A model generated the notes under the pieces. It was not told the DNA's origin. It saw only the letters and a list, made by a program, of their open reading frames with translations, and ran no database searches. Shown here piece by piece: positions 53,367-61,777 of a stretch of DNA of 64,000 nucleotides (its first letter is position 1; each line of letters begins with the position of its first letter). The position numbers and the translations under genes were made by a program. Source of the stretch: JBBATK01 sp040398805 (GTDB lineage: Bacteria; Bacteroidota; Ignavibacteria; Kapaibacteriales; NICIL-2); the NCBI GenBank assembly GCA_040398805.1, contig JBBATK010000001.1, positions 558,001-622,000 of the forward strand, written 5' to 3'.

Positions 53367-55031
53367 TTATCGGACGCCTGCGTGCGCCGCCATGGGGATA
53401 CGGATTCCCCACGAGGATGCGTTCGCCTGAGCACGATCATACCCGGCATCGGCATGACGCAGAACACCCATGAGCGGGTCGTACGTCAATACCCTTTGCA
53501 GGCGAGCGGCAGCGGCATCGGTACCGTCGGCAACGACCACCATACCGGAGTGCAACGACAGTCCCATGCCGACGCCGCCTCCCTGATGCAACGACACCCA
53601 GGTTGCTCCACCCAGAGTATTGAGGGCGAAATTCAGGTACACCCAGTCGGCAACAGCATCCGACGTATCGAGCATGGCTTCCGTTTCGCGGTTGGGACTG
53701 GCCACGCTTCCGCAATCCAGGTGATCGCGACCGATGACGATGGGTGCTTCCACTTTACCCTCGCGGACGAGTCTGTTGAACATAGCGCCGGCAAGAGCAC
53801 GCTCCCCGTATCCCAACCAACAGATGCGGGCGGGCAGGCCTTGCCAGCCGATGTGCGCACGGGCGTTGTCGATCCAGCGGTGCAGGTCGTCATGATTCGG
53901 GAACAACTCCTTCATCGCCTCATCGGTCGTATGGATATCATCCGGATTGCCGCTGAGCGCCACCCAGCGGAACGGACCACGTCCGTCGCAGAACTGCGGA
54001 CGTATGTAGGCGGGAACGAAGCCGGGAAAATCGAAGGCATCGGGCACGTTTCCGTACTCCTTGGCGATACCACGGATGTTGTTGCCGTAGTCGAAGACTT
54101 TCGCTCCGCGCTTCTGAAAATCAAGCATGCTTGATACATGCGCAGCAATGGACGCATAGGAGCGTCGAAGATACTCTTGCGGGTCCGCCACGCGCAGCGC
54201 ATCCGCCTCGGCCATGGAGAGTCCGGTGGGATAATACCCGTTCAGCGGATCATGCGCCGATGTCTGGTCCGTGACGACGTCCGGCGTGATGTTCCGACGA
54301 AGCAACTCGGGAAGGATCTCTGCGGCATTACCGACGAGTCCAACGGAAACGGGCGTCTTCGCCGCCGTGTGCGCTCGGATGTGTTCCAGCGCCTCGTCCA
54401 GCGTATGCGCCTTCACTTGACAATACCCGTCGTGGATACGCTTGTCGATCCGCGACTCGTTGATCTCGATACAAAGCACCGCGGCTCCGGCGAAATACGC
54501 CGCCAGTGGTTGCGCCCCACCCATGCCGCCCATACCTGCCGTCAGGACGAAACGTCCGTGCAGGGAGCCACCGAAGTGCTGACGTCCGCACTCGGCAAAG
54601 GTCTCGTACGTTCCCTGGACGATTCCTTGCGTGCCGATGTAGATCCAGCTACCGGCGGTCATCTGACCGTACATCATAAGGCCGAGCTCGTCGAGTCGAC
54701 GGAACTCGTCCCACGTCGCCCACTTGCCCACAAGATTCGAATTCGCGATCAACACCCGTGGAGCGTCCACGTGCGTGCGCGCAATGCCAACGGGCTTTCC
54801 GCTTTGCACAAGCAACGTATCGTCCTCATCCATCTCGCGCAGACTCTTCAAGATGGCATCGAAGCAGTCCCAATTGCGCGCGGCTTTACCGATGCCGCCA
54901 TACACCACCAGGTCCTGCGGACGTTCCGCATTGTCCGGGTCGAGGTTGTTCTGGATCATCCTGTATGCCGCTTCGATTTGCCAATTCTTACAAGTAAGGG
55001 TCGATCCTCGCGGAGAACGTACGATACGCAT
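53367..55031 (-). CDS. hutU: Urocanate hydratase
   Basis: Second enzyme of histidine breakdown, adding water to urocanate to give imidazolone propionate, with NAD+ as electrophile. The chain has 554 residues, the usual length. Conserved stretches are QNNLDPDNAERPQDLVVYGGIGKAARNW, GKPVGI, the NAD site TAGMGGMGGAQPLAAYFAG, the active-site region ICWLGYGERA and HQGGGVGMGLS. Start at the ATG at 55031. No hutH, hutI or hutG is adjacent, so the pathway is not clustered here. Confidence 0.96.
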   Translation of the reverse strand: MRIVRSPRGSTLTCKNWQIEAAYRMIQNNLDPDNAERPQDLVVYGGIGKAARNWDCFDAILKSLREMDEDDTLLVQSGKPVGIARTHVDAPRVLIANSNLVGKWATWDEFRRLDELGLMMYGQMTAGSWIYIGTQGIVQGTYETFAECGRQHFGGSLHGRFVLTAGMGGMGGAQPLAAYFAGAAVLCIEINESRIDKRIHDGYCQVKAHTLDEALEHIRAHTAAKTPVSVGLVGNAAEILPELLRRNITPDVVTDQTSAHDPLNGYYPTGLSMAEADALRVADPQEYLRRSYASIAAHVSSMLDFQKRGAKVFDYGNNIRGIAKEYGNVPDAFDFPGFVPAYIRPQFCDGRGPFRWVALSGNPDDIHTTDEAMKELFPNHDDLHRWIDNARAHIGWQGLPARICWLGYGERALAGAMFNRLVREGKVEAPIVIGRDHLDCGSVASPNRETEAMLDTSDAVADWVYLNFALNTLGGATWVSLHQGGGVGMGLSLHSGMVVVADGTDAAAARLQRVLTYDPLMGVLRHADAGYDRAQANASSWGIRIPMAAHAGVR

Positions 55032-55159
55032 AGTCTTCGTTCAGTTAGTAAAGGTTGTAGGTTCACATGGTACGTCGCGCGCCGATGGCACCGCCGACAG
55101 CTACGGTCGATGGCTGCGAATGCAGCGCTCGAGCGGCAAAAGTACGGAAGGGAGAAGTC

Positions 55160-55537
55160 TCAGTTGAGTCGGGCCTTCTTCTCTTCGTCGCTTCTCATAT
55201 AATCATCGATCTCGTTCTTCCGCAGGGCATTCTTCTCGGCGATGAGTCGCAGCATCTGCCATGTGTAGATACCCGAGTCGTGCTTGTCCTTCCACGTGGC
55301 CTGGACACCATAGTTCCCGACGGGTTCCAGACGCTCCAGTTCGTTCATGCCGGGAACAAATTGCTTGATTCCGACCAGGTACGTCGTGCCCATGATCGTC
55401 TCCCCTTTACAGAGGGCGCACGGACACTCCTCGCGGAAGGTCTCCAGGGTGATGGTAGACGAGAAGCCGTCGTCCCACGTCAACGTGAGAAGCAAGGGAT
55501 GCGGTCGAGAAACCGATGTAGGAATGTAGGAAGGCAT
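55160..55537 (-). CDS. DUF971 family protein
   Basis: Small protein of 125 residues of the DUF971 (gamma-butyrobetaine hydroxylase N-terminal-like) family. The pattern of an N-terminal LTLTWDDGFSSTI strand pair, LETFREECPCALCKGE with two cysteines in CxxC, and PVGNYGVQATWKDKHDSGIYTWQMLRLI is characteristic. Members occur next to FeS-cluster or Mrp genes in other bacteria, and function is unproven. Start at the ATG at 55537. It lies upstream of hutU in the same direction, with 128 bp between them. Confidence 0.85.
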   Translation of the reverse strand: MPSYIPTSVSRPHPLLLTLTWDDGFSSTITLETFREECPCALCKGETIMGTTYLVGIKQFVPGMNELERLEPVGNYGVQATWKDKHDSGIYTWQMLRLIAEKNALRKNEIDDYMRSDEEKKARLN

Positions 55538-55686
55538 GGTATGTTCAGCGTAGAGAATGATGGTGACCCGATAAGCGACGACTGTATCGAACGCGCCTTG
55601 ACGACGACGACGTTTGCCCGCGGACGGTATCTCCGTCCCATACGTCGATACCCTCACCTTTGCCGCCGCCCGCTCGCTAAGGACGA

Positions 55687-56460
55687 ATGATCGGAACAAT
55701 TAGTCGACGTGCGAAGAGTTTTTTTGAGCCGTTCCTCGACGTATGCGCCCCCCGTATCTGCGCGGTGTGCGAATCCCGTCCCGTAGAACGACGGGAGGCG
55801 CCTCGAAGGGACCGTGACGATGATGCATCGGGTCCTGTCTCGGACTACGTTTGCGCCGTCTGCCTGGACCGGCTGCCGCTTGCGCCTTCGCCCGAACATA
55901 TCCACAACGAGCTTGTCTCCCGCTTTCCCGGCGATGCCCTGGCACTGGCGTCCGCGCGTTCCTGCTTTGCCGCTCGTGCTCACGACGAGCACGGCGTGAT
56001 GTCGCTTGTGCATCATCTCAAATACCGTGGCATTCCACACGTGGGCGTGGATCTCGGACGTATCCTCGCCGGGCACTTCGCGCAGGATCCGACCATCATG
56101 GGAGCGCACCTGCTCATTCCCGTGCCTGTGCATCCTGCGCGCCGTCGCGAACGGGGCTACAACCAGGCGGAGCGCATCGCAGCAGGAGCGTCGGAAATCC
56201 TGGGAATCGCTGTGCATGACCATACCGTCCGTCGCACGCGCAACCGTCGTTCGCAAACCTCCCTTCGCGGTGCTCAGCGCATGCGCAATGTCGAGGAGTC
56301 GTTCGCGCCCGGGCCCGCATCGGAACTCATTCGTGACCGAACGGTGATCCTCATCGACGACGTGCTCACCACGGGCTCCACCCTCAATGCGCTTGCGCAC
56401 TGCGTCTTGGAGTGCGGGGCGAGGAACGTTCATGCCATGACGGTGATCCGGGCACGGTGA
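55687..56460 (+). CDS. comF: ComF-family phosphoribosyltransferase-like protein
   Basis: ComF/GntX-type protein of 257 residues. An N-terminal zinc-type region has CAPRICAVC and YVCAVCLDRLP (two CxxC pairs) separated by a polar loop. The C-terminal type I phosphoribosyltransferase domain has LIPVPVHPARRRERGYNQAERIA and the PRPP loop VILIDDVLTTGSTL. In competent bacteria ComF helps DNA uptake; in many others its role is unclear. Start at the ATG at 55687; it is divergent from the DUF971 gene and 86 bp ahead of the M24 peptidase. Confidence 0.9.
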   Translation: MIGTISRRAKSFFEPFLDVCAPRICAVCESRPVERREAPRRDRDDDASGPVSDYVCAVCLDRLPLAPSPEHIHNELVSRFPGDALALASARSCFAARAHDEHGVMSLVHHLKYRGIPHVGVDLGRILAGHFAQDPTIMGAHLLIPVPVHPARRRERGYNQAERIAAGASEILGIAVHDHTVRRTRNRRSQTSLRGAQRMRNVEESFAPGPASELIRDRTVILIDDVLTTGSTLNALAHCVLECGARNVHAMTVIRAR

Positions 56461-56545
56461 ACCGAGCACATGCCTTTTGGGGGACGGAGGATGTCCACCC
56501 AACGAGATTGGGTAGATTCGCACATCACGTCACCGGAGCAGCCAC

Positions 56546-57961
56546 ATGGTACGCAGTCTTTTCTTCCTTCTTCTTCTCATCGGATCGGCATCGTGCGCCT
56601 TCTCTCAAGAGAAGTCACCCGCGTTTCCCTACGAACGGTTTGATACGGACGGAGTGCCGGCGCAGCGTCATCGCGAACGACGTGAAACCCTCCTTCGGAA
56701 TCACTCCGAGAAGTCCCTCATCCTGCTCCTGAGCGCCGATGTGCGGAACAGGCAGAACGACGTGGACTACGAGTACCGGCAGAACTCGAACTTCCTCTAT
56801 CTCACAGGCGGCACCGAATCCTCGTGCGCCCTCGTTCTCATTCCCGGAGGTGCTTCGGTGGATGGCGAGGTGCGCGACGAAGTGTTCTTCGTCCGACCGC
56901 GCGACACGCGAAGAGAGTCGTGGACAGGTGTATCCATGGGTGTACGCGAGGCGAAGGAACACCTGGGCGTGAAGCACGCCGTGGAGTACTCCCGACTCAA
57001 CACGGTACTCGATAGTCTGCTGGTGGGACGTGATACGCTCTTCATTGCGTCCGGTCTCCCCACGCAATCCCTCGCCAATCCCTTGCTCACCACGCGCCTC
57101 TCGGCCGAACAAGCGATCAAGGACAAGTTGCATGCGAATCATCCCGACCTTTTCATTCGCACGACGCTTTCCGATATGAGCGCCATGCGCGAGGTGAAGG
57201 ATGAACATGAGATACGTCTGCTGCAGAAAGCCATCAACATCTCGATCGAAGGACACCTGGCAACGATCCGTGCAGCGGTTCCCGGTATCAAGGAATATCA
57301 ACTCGAAGCCGTCATGGAGCATGGGTTCAAGTATAACGGCGCGGAGGATGTGGGGTACCCGAGCATCGTGGGCAGCGGCTATAACGCATGCATCCTTCAT
57401 TATCAATCCAATCGTCGTACCACCCGATTGGGCGACTTGGTTCTTGCCGACTGCGGCGCGGAATATCATGGATACACGGCCGACATCACCCGGACCTTTC
57501 CCGTGAACGGGACATACTCTCCCGAACAACGGATGATCTACGACATCGTCCTGGAAGCTCAGGACTCCGGTATTGCTCGGTGCCGCGCCGGCAATCCGTT
57601 TCGGTCTCCCCACCGTGCCGCCATGGACGTGGTCCAACTGCGTCTGCTGGAACGTGGAATCATCAAGGAAGCCAAGGAGGCGGAGCAGTATTTCATGCAT
57701 GGAACGTCGCACTACCTTGGTCTTGATGTCCACGACGCAGGTACCGGCGGAGCCCTCAAACCACGGGTCGTCCTTACCGTGGAACCGGGCATCTACATCC
57801 CCAAAGGTAGTCCGTGCGATGCGCGCTGGTGGGATATCGGCGTTCGTATCGAGGACGACATTCTTGTCACCGAGGGCGACCCGATCAACATGAGCGGTGC
57901 GCTACCGCGCAAAGCGGAAGATATCGAAGCGTTGATGCGGAACAACGGCAAGGCAGAGTAA
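56546..57961 (+). CDS. Exported Xaa-Pro aminopeptidase (M24B)
   Basis: Metallopeptidase of the M24/aminopeptidase P family, 471 residues. The N-terminal segment MVRSLFFLLLLIGSASCAFSQ is a signal peptide, possibly a lipobox (SASC), so the enzyme is periplasmic or lipid-anchored, unlike the cytoplasmic PepP. The N-terminal domain RQNDVDYEYRQNSNFLYLTGG is typical. Metal ligands appear in LADCGAEYHGYTADITRTF (two Asp), MHGTSHYLGLDVHD (His), VLTVEPGIYI (Glu) and GVRIEDDILVTEGD (Glu). GGAG lies eight bases before the ATG at 56546. Confidence 0.92.
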   Translation: MVRSLFFLLLLIGSASCAFSQEKSPAFPYERFDTDGVPAQRHRERRETLLRNHSEKSLILLLSADVRNRQNDVDYEYRQNSNFLYLTGGTESSCALVLIPGGASVDGEVRDEVFFVRPRDTRRESWTGVSMGVREAKEHLGVKHAVEYSRLNTVLDSLLVGRDTLFIASGLPTQSLANPLLTTRLSAEQAIKDKLHANHPDLFIRTTLSDMSAMREVKDEHEIRLLQKAINISIEGHLATIRAAVPGIKEYQLEAVMEHGFKYNGAEDVGYPSIVGSGYNACILHYQSNRRTTRLGDLVLADCGAEYHGYTADITRTFPVNGTYSPEQRMIYDIVLEAQDSGIARCRAGNPFRSPHRAAMDVVQLRLLERGIIKEAKEAEQYFMHGTSHYLGLDVHDAGTGGALKPRVVLTVEPGIYIPKGSPCDARWWDIGVRIEDDILVTEGDPINMSGALPRKAEDIEALMRNNGKAE

Positions 57962-58001
57962 GACCGCATGAATCTGCGTGTCGTGACACCCGGATGATGT
58001 C

Positions 58002-59126
58002 TCAGGTCTGCCCGAATTCCTGCCTGATTCGATCTCCATGTTCATCCAGATGCGGAGGTGACAGGAGTGCGGTGCCTGCGGGAACAGCGGAGGAATGGAA
58101 GACGGCGCTGCGAAGGCCGCGCAGATCATCAGAGGCGAGAAGGACCGTTGCCGCAAGCGGACCGTTCAGTGCCCGGTCCACCGTCTCCACCCGACCTGCC
58201 GGTATCTTTCTCGTAGCGCACTCGGAAAGAAACGACGCCGAATCCACCGCCCCTATCGCTTGATGCAGAGTCCGCACCACGGTTTGACGATCTTTCACTC
58301 GTCCATGGTTCGTTGCGTGTCCGGGATGTACGTCGATGCCCAGCACCGCGCACAAATCGCGATACTGGGAGTCCGTCCCCACGGCAAGAAGCACCTGGCA
58401 ACCATCCATCGTCGTGAAAACGGTACCATAGGGAACGATGTTCGGATGCTCCGAGCCTTCGCGACCCGGAACACTTCCCGTGTTCAGGTAGTTCGTGCCC
58501 TGATTGACCAGCGAGCTCAATGCGGACTCCACGAGAGAGACGTGCACGGACGATCCCTTCCCCGTGCTCTCCCGTTCAAGCAAAGACACGAGAATCCCTT
58601 GCTTGAGCTGATGGGCTGCCATGATGTCCACCATCGCAACGGGCATCTTTGTCGGTTCGCCGTTCTGTGATCCGTTCATGGACATCAAACCGGATTCTGC
58701 CTGGATAATGGCATCATATCCCACGCGCATGCTTTCCTGGCCGTACCCGCTGATGGATGCATAGATGAGCCGCTCGTTGATTGACCGGCATTGGTCGTAC
58801 GTAAATCCGAACTTCTCCGCGTCACCGGGTCGCCAATTATGGATGAACACATCGGCCCGTTGAAGCATCGAACGCAGCAGCGCCACGTCTTGCTTGTCGC
58901 GCAGGTCCACCGACACGGACTCCTTCCCGAAGTTGGCGCAGGCGAAATACGCAGAGATGTCGTTGCCGGAATCTTCACCAGACGTTCTCCACGATCGTGT
59001 GACATCGCCGTGGGTCGTACCATTCTCCACCTTTATCACGCGCGCACCCAACTCGGCAAAGAACTGACCCACGAGGGGTCCGGCCAATACGGACGCCGTC
59101 TCGATCACGACGAGGTTTTGTATCAC
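58002..59126 (-). CDS. CaiB/BaiF family CoA-transferase
   Basis: Class III CoA-transferase of 374 residues. The conserved head LVVIETASVLAGPLVGQFFAELGARVIKVE is present, followed by SVDLRDKQDVALLRSML and VFIHNWRPGDAEKFG; the active-site Asp lies in the GYDAIIQAESGLMSMNG segment. Members move CoA between organic acids (formyl-, oxalyl-, carnitine or bile acid CoA); the substrate here is unknown. The start is a GTG at 59126 with AGGAG seven bases upstream, not the longer frame that extends further out. It converges on the M24 peptidase gene; its stop is 40 bp away. Confidence 0.88.
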   Translation of the reverse strand: MIQNLVVIETASVLAGPLVGQFFAELGARVIKVENGTTHGDVTRSWRTSGEDSGNDISAYFACANFGKESVSVDLRDKQDVALLRSMLQRADVFIHNWRPGDAEKFGFTYDQCRSINERLIYASISGYGQESMRVGYDAIIQAESGLMSMNGSQNGEPTKMPVAMVDIMAAHQLKQGILVSLLERESTGKGSSVHVSLVESALSSLVNQGTNYLNTGSVPGREGSEHPNIVPYGTVFTTMDGCQVLLAVGTDSQYRDLCAVLGIDVHPGHATNHGRVKDRQTVVRTLHQAIGAVDSASFLSECATRKIPAGRVETVDRALNGPLAATVLLASDDLRGLRSAVFHSSAVPAGTALLSPPHLDEHGDRIRQEFGQT

Positions 59127-59322
59127 GGAAGAGCTCCTGGACGGTGCGGTACGTTTTCCCTGCAATCTACGGCGTGACGTCGCCGATGCCATCGAAGGAA
59201 TCCTGCACCGGTCGCCATGTTGCCGTATTTTTTCGTCGTCATCGGTGCGGCAAAAAAAAAACGATGTCCACTTTTTCGAAAATCGATTTCGCAAAATGGC
59301 GGTGTTATTCGTCAATCCACCC

Positions 59323-59353
59323 TTCTTGCACTCCGCACGTCAACGTACTTTTG
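59323..59353 (+). promoter_or_regulatory. Possible promoter for the Lys/Ala-rich gene
   Basis: TACTTTTG at 59346-59353 fits TAnnTTTG, with CTTG at 59325-59328 a few bases closer than ideal. The ATG at 59389 follows after a short leader containing AGGAG. Confidence 0.35.
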
Positions 59354-59388
59354 CGCGTCATTTTTCACCACACCACAGGAGTTCACCT

Positions 59389-59646
59389 ATGCGCACAGCA
59401 CTGGTACTTGCCGTCGCCCTCGTGCTTTCGGCAACCGCTTCGCATGCCACGGCAGCGATATCCGCAAAGGACAATCGCACCAAAGTCAGCAGCTCGACGA
59501 AAAAGCTGACCAAAGAGGAGCGTGCGGCGGAGCGCGAGCAAAAGAGCGCTGCAAAGGCAGCCGCTAAAGCCGAAAAGGCAGCTGCGAAAGCCGCCAAGAA
59601 GGCGGAGCGCGCTGCCATGAAGGCGAAGAAAAAAGCTCAGCGCTAA
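59389..59646 (+). CDS. Small secreted Lys/Ala-rich protein
   Basis: Protein of 85 residues. The N-terminal ~22 residues (MRTALVLAVALVLSATASHATA) are a signal peptide. The mature part is highly basic, nearly all Lys, Ala, Arg and Glu, with repeats such as KAAAKAEKAAAKAAKK, predicted as a single charged helix or coiled coil. It has no recognisable domain. AGGAG lies eight bases before the ATG, and a strong terminator follows, so it is a real, single-gene transcript. Function unknown; binding of nucleic acid or anionic surface polymer is a guess only. Confidence 0.75.
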   Translation: MRTALVLAVALVLSATASHATAAISAKDNRTKVSSSTKKLTKEERAAEREQKSAAKAAAKAEKAAAKAAKKAERAAMKAKKKAQR

Positions 59647-59672
59647 ACGCGTCCGGTCTTCTTGTATTTTTG

Positions 59673-59706
59673 AAGCGCCTTCATCATCCGAAGGCGCTTT
59701 TCATTT
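59673..59706 (+). terminator. Rho-independent terminator after the Lys/Ala-rich gene
   Basis: A 10-bp perfect stem (AAGCGCCTTC / GAAGGCGCTT, 59673-59682 with 59690-59699), 7-base loop and a short T-tail (TTTCATTT). It abuts the ccmB start, whose first codon begins at 59707. Confidence 0.8.
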
Positions 59707-60423
59707 GTGTTCCGCCCTGTGCCGAAAAGCGCAGGCACACCCTTACGACACACCACCTTGATCGCTCAGGCTTCCGCAATACTTCGCAAAGAGTTCGTGA
59801 CGGAGTCACGGTCTCGGCAATCCGTGGCCGCACTCCTGTTGTTCGTCTTCAATGCGATCTTCGTCTCGGTCATCTCTTTGGCGGGCGTTCGTGTGAACGC
59901 GGAAACCTTCAGCGCCCTCTTCTGGCTCATCATGTTGTTCAGCGCGTCTCTCGGTTCCGCCAAGAGTTTCGGTCACGAGGAGGACCGAGGCACAGCACTG
60001 TATCTGCGTTTCATCGCTTCACCCACTAGCGTCTTCGTCGGCAAACTCCTCTACAACATCGCACTCGTACTCGCCCTATCGCTTTTCAGCTTTGTTCTCT
60101 TTCTCGGCATCTTCGACATCGTGCGCATGCAAAGCACCGAATGGTTCGTCATTGTTGCCACGACGGGTTCCGTGAGCTGCGCTACGGTGATGTCGCTCTG
60201 CTCCGCGATGATATCCCGCAGTACCGCAAAGGGAGCGTTGTTGCCGATCGTTTCTTTTCCGCTTCTCCTGCCGATCGTCTTCCTTGGAGTCGATGGCACG
60301 ACCATGAGCGTTGTGGGAACACCGGGCAGCTACATCGCAACCAACACGGTGGTCATGCTCGCGTATACGATCGTCATCGCCCTCCTTGCATTGGTGGTAT
60401 TCCCATTCGTCTGGAGAGATTGA
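59707..60423 (+). CDS. ccmB: CcmB-type heme exporter membrane subunit
   Basis: Integral membrane subunit of the CcmAB(CD) ABC-type transporter used in cytochrome c maturation, 238 residues with six hydrophobic helices. The N-terminal ILRKEFVTESRSR and first-helix stretch, and the region GSAKSFGHEEDRGTALYLRFIASP with a Glu-Asp-Arg-Gly loop between helices, match CcmB. The start is a GTG at 59707 right after the upstream terminator; another GTG four codons later or a TTG at 59758 is possible. No ccmA is adjacent; ccmC-like is at 31620. It overlaps the next gene by one base. Confidence 0.82.
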   Translation: MFRPVPKSAGTPLRHTTLIAQASAILRKEFVTESRSRQSVAALLLFVFNAIFVSVISLAGVRVNAETFSALFWLIMLFSASLGSAKSFGHEEDRGTALYLRFIASPTSVFVGKLLYNIALVLALSLFSFVLFLGIFDIVRMQSTEWFVIVATTGSVSCATVMSLCSAMISRSTAKGALLPIVSFPLLLPIVFLGVDGTTMSVVGTPGSYIATNTVVMLAYTIVIALLALVVFPFVWRD

Positions 60424-61775
60424 TGTCCCTGTCCAAACGCGTCACCATACTGCAGGCCACGGCCATCAACATGATCGACATGGTGGGCATCGGGCCGTTC
60501 ATCGTGTCCTCCACGGTCGTGAGCATCATGGGCGGCGCCAACTGCCTGTATGCGTGGCTGGCGGGCGCAGTACTGGCCTTGGTGGATTCGAAGGTGTGGA
60601 GCGAACTCGGCGCCGCGCTTCCCGAGGCGGGTGGCAGCTATGCGTTCTTGAGAGAGACCTACGGCAAGGAAAAATGGGGAAAGATGATCTCCTTCCTTTT
60701 CGTTTGGCAGACCCTGTTTCAGTCATCGTTCGTCGTCGCCAGCGGCGCCATCGGCTTTGCCGCCTATGTCGGATACCTCATGCCGATACCCGACGTGTTC
60801 CTGCAGAAACTCGTGAGCGGAGCGGTCGTTGTCTGCGTGACGGCAGCCCTGTATAGGAACATCACCAGTATCGGAAAGCTATCGGTCGTGCTGTGGATAT
60901 GCGTGGTGGGTACCCTTGTGTGGGTCATCGTCAGCGGACTTCTCTTCGGTCAACAGCCGGTCTTCTCCACCTTTGCGTTCACTCCCATGAACATCGGGAT
61001 AAGCGATATGCGGAATCTTGGCGACGCCATGCAGCTGACCGTGTACTCGTATTTGGGATACTACAATGTATGTCATCTTGGAAGCGAAATCGTTGAACCG
61101 CAAAAGAACATTCCGAGGAGCATGTTGTACTCCATCCTCGGCATTGCGGCCATGTACATTCTCATGCAACTGAGCATCCTGTCGGTCTTGGAACCCTCGG
61201 AGATCCACGCCAAGCAGTTCATCGTGAGCGTCTTCATGGAGCGCTTGTACGGAAGACCTGTCGCCTTGTTCGCTACGGTCCTCGTGCTCATCATCGCTCT
61301 CTCTTCCCTGTTCGCCGTCATCCTTGGATACTCCCGCATACCGTACGCGGCCGCCCGTCAGGGCAATTTCCTTCCAGTCTTCGCCGCAACGCATCCCACC
61401 GAGAATTTTCCTCATATCAGCCTCCTGTTCATCGGCGGCATTTCGCTGGTCATCACTCTGCTCACGAACGACCTCAAACTCGTTGTCGGTGCCATCCTTA
61501 CCATGCGCATCCTGGTTCAATTCGTCGGCCAGGCCATCGGCCTGGTGATCTATCGTCGCAGGGTGGGCGCGGCGAACATGCCCTTCCGCATGTGGCTGTA
61601 TCCTGTTCCTCTTGTCGTGGCGGTCGGTGCCTGGTTGCTGATGTTCCTGTCAAGGGATTCCACGATGATCGCCAGAGGAATCGGCATGATGATCCTTGGG
61701 ATACTCGTCTATCTCGCAACGGCCTACATGGCATCCTGGTTTCCGTTTTCTGCAAAACCTTCTTCCGGAGAATGA
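60423..61775 (+). CDS. APC superfamily amino-acid permease
   Basis: Amino acid/polyamine/organocation transporter of 450 residues with about 12 transmembrane helices. The first helix has MVGIGPFIVSSTVVS, a form of the G-x-G motif that binds the amino group. PEAGGSYAFLRETYG and a loop with NIPRSMLYSI are also typical. Substrate unknown. The start ATG at 60423 overlaps the ccmB stop by one base (TGATG), so the genes are translationally coupled; the aspartokinase gene follows in the same operon. Confidence 0.87.
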   Translation: MSLSKRVTILQATAINMIDMVGIGPFIVSSTVVSIMGGANCLYAWLAGAVLALVDSKVWSELGAALPEAGGSYAFLRETYGKEKWGKMISFLFVWQTLFQSSFVVASGAIGFAAYVGYLMPIPDVFLQKLVSGAVVVCVTAALYRNITSIGKLSVVLWICVVGTLVWVIVSGLLFGQQPVFSTFAFTPMNIGISDMRNLGDAMQLTVYSYLGYYNVCHLGSEIVEPQKNIPRSMLYSILGIAAMYILMQLSILSVLEPSEIHAKQFIVSVFMERLYGRPVALFATVLVLIIALSSLFAVILGYSRIPYAAARQGNFLPVFAATHPTENFPHISLLFIGGISLVITLLTNDLKLVVGAILTMRILVQFVGQAIGLVIYRRRVGAANMPFRMWLYPVPLVVAVGAWLLMFLSRDSTMIARGIGMMILGILVYLATAYMASWFPFSAKPSSGE

Positions 61776-61777
61776 CC

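Noticed and set aside
53169..54134. Plus-strand frame of 321 codons opposite hutU
   Set aside because: Covered by hutU on the other strand, and its composition is that of an antisense shadow.
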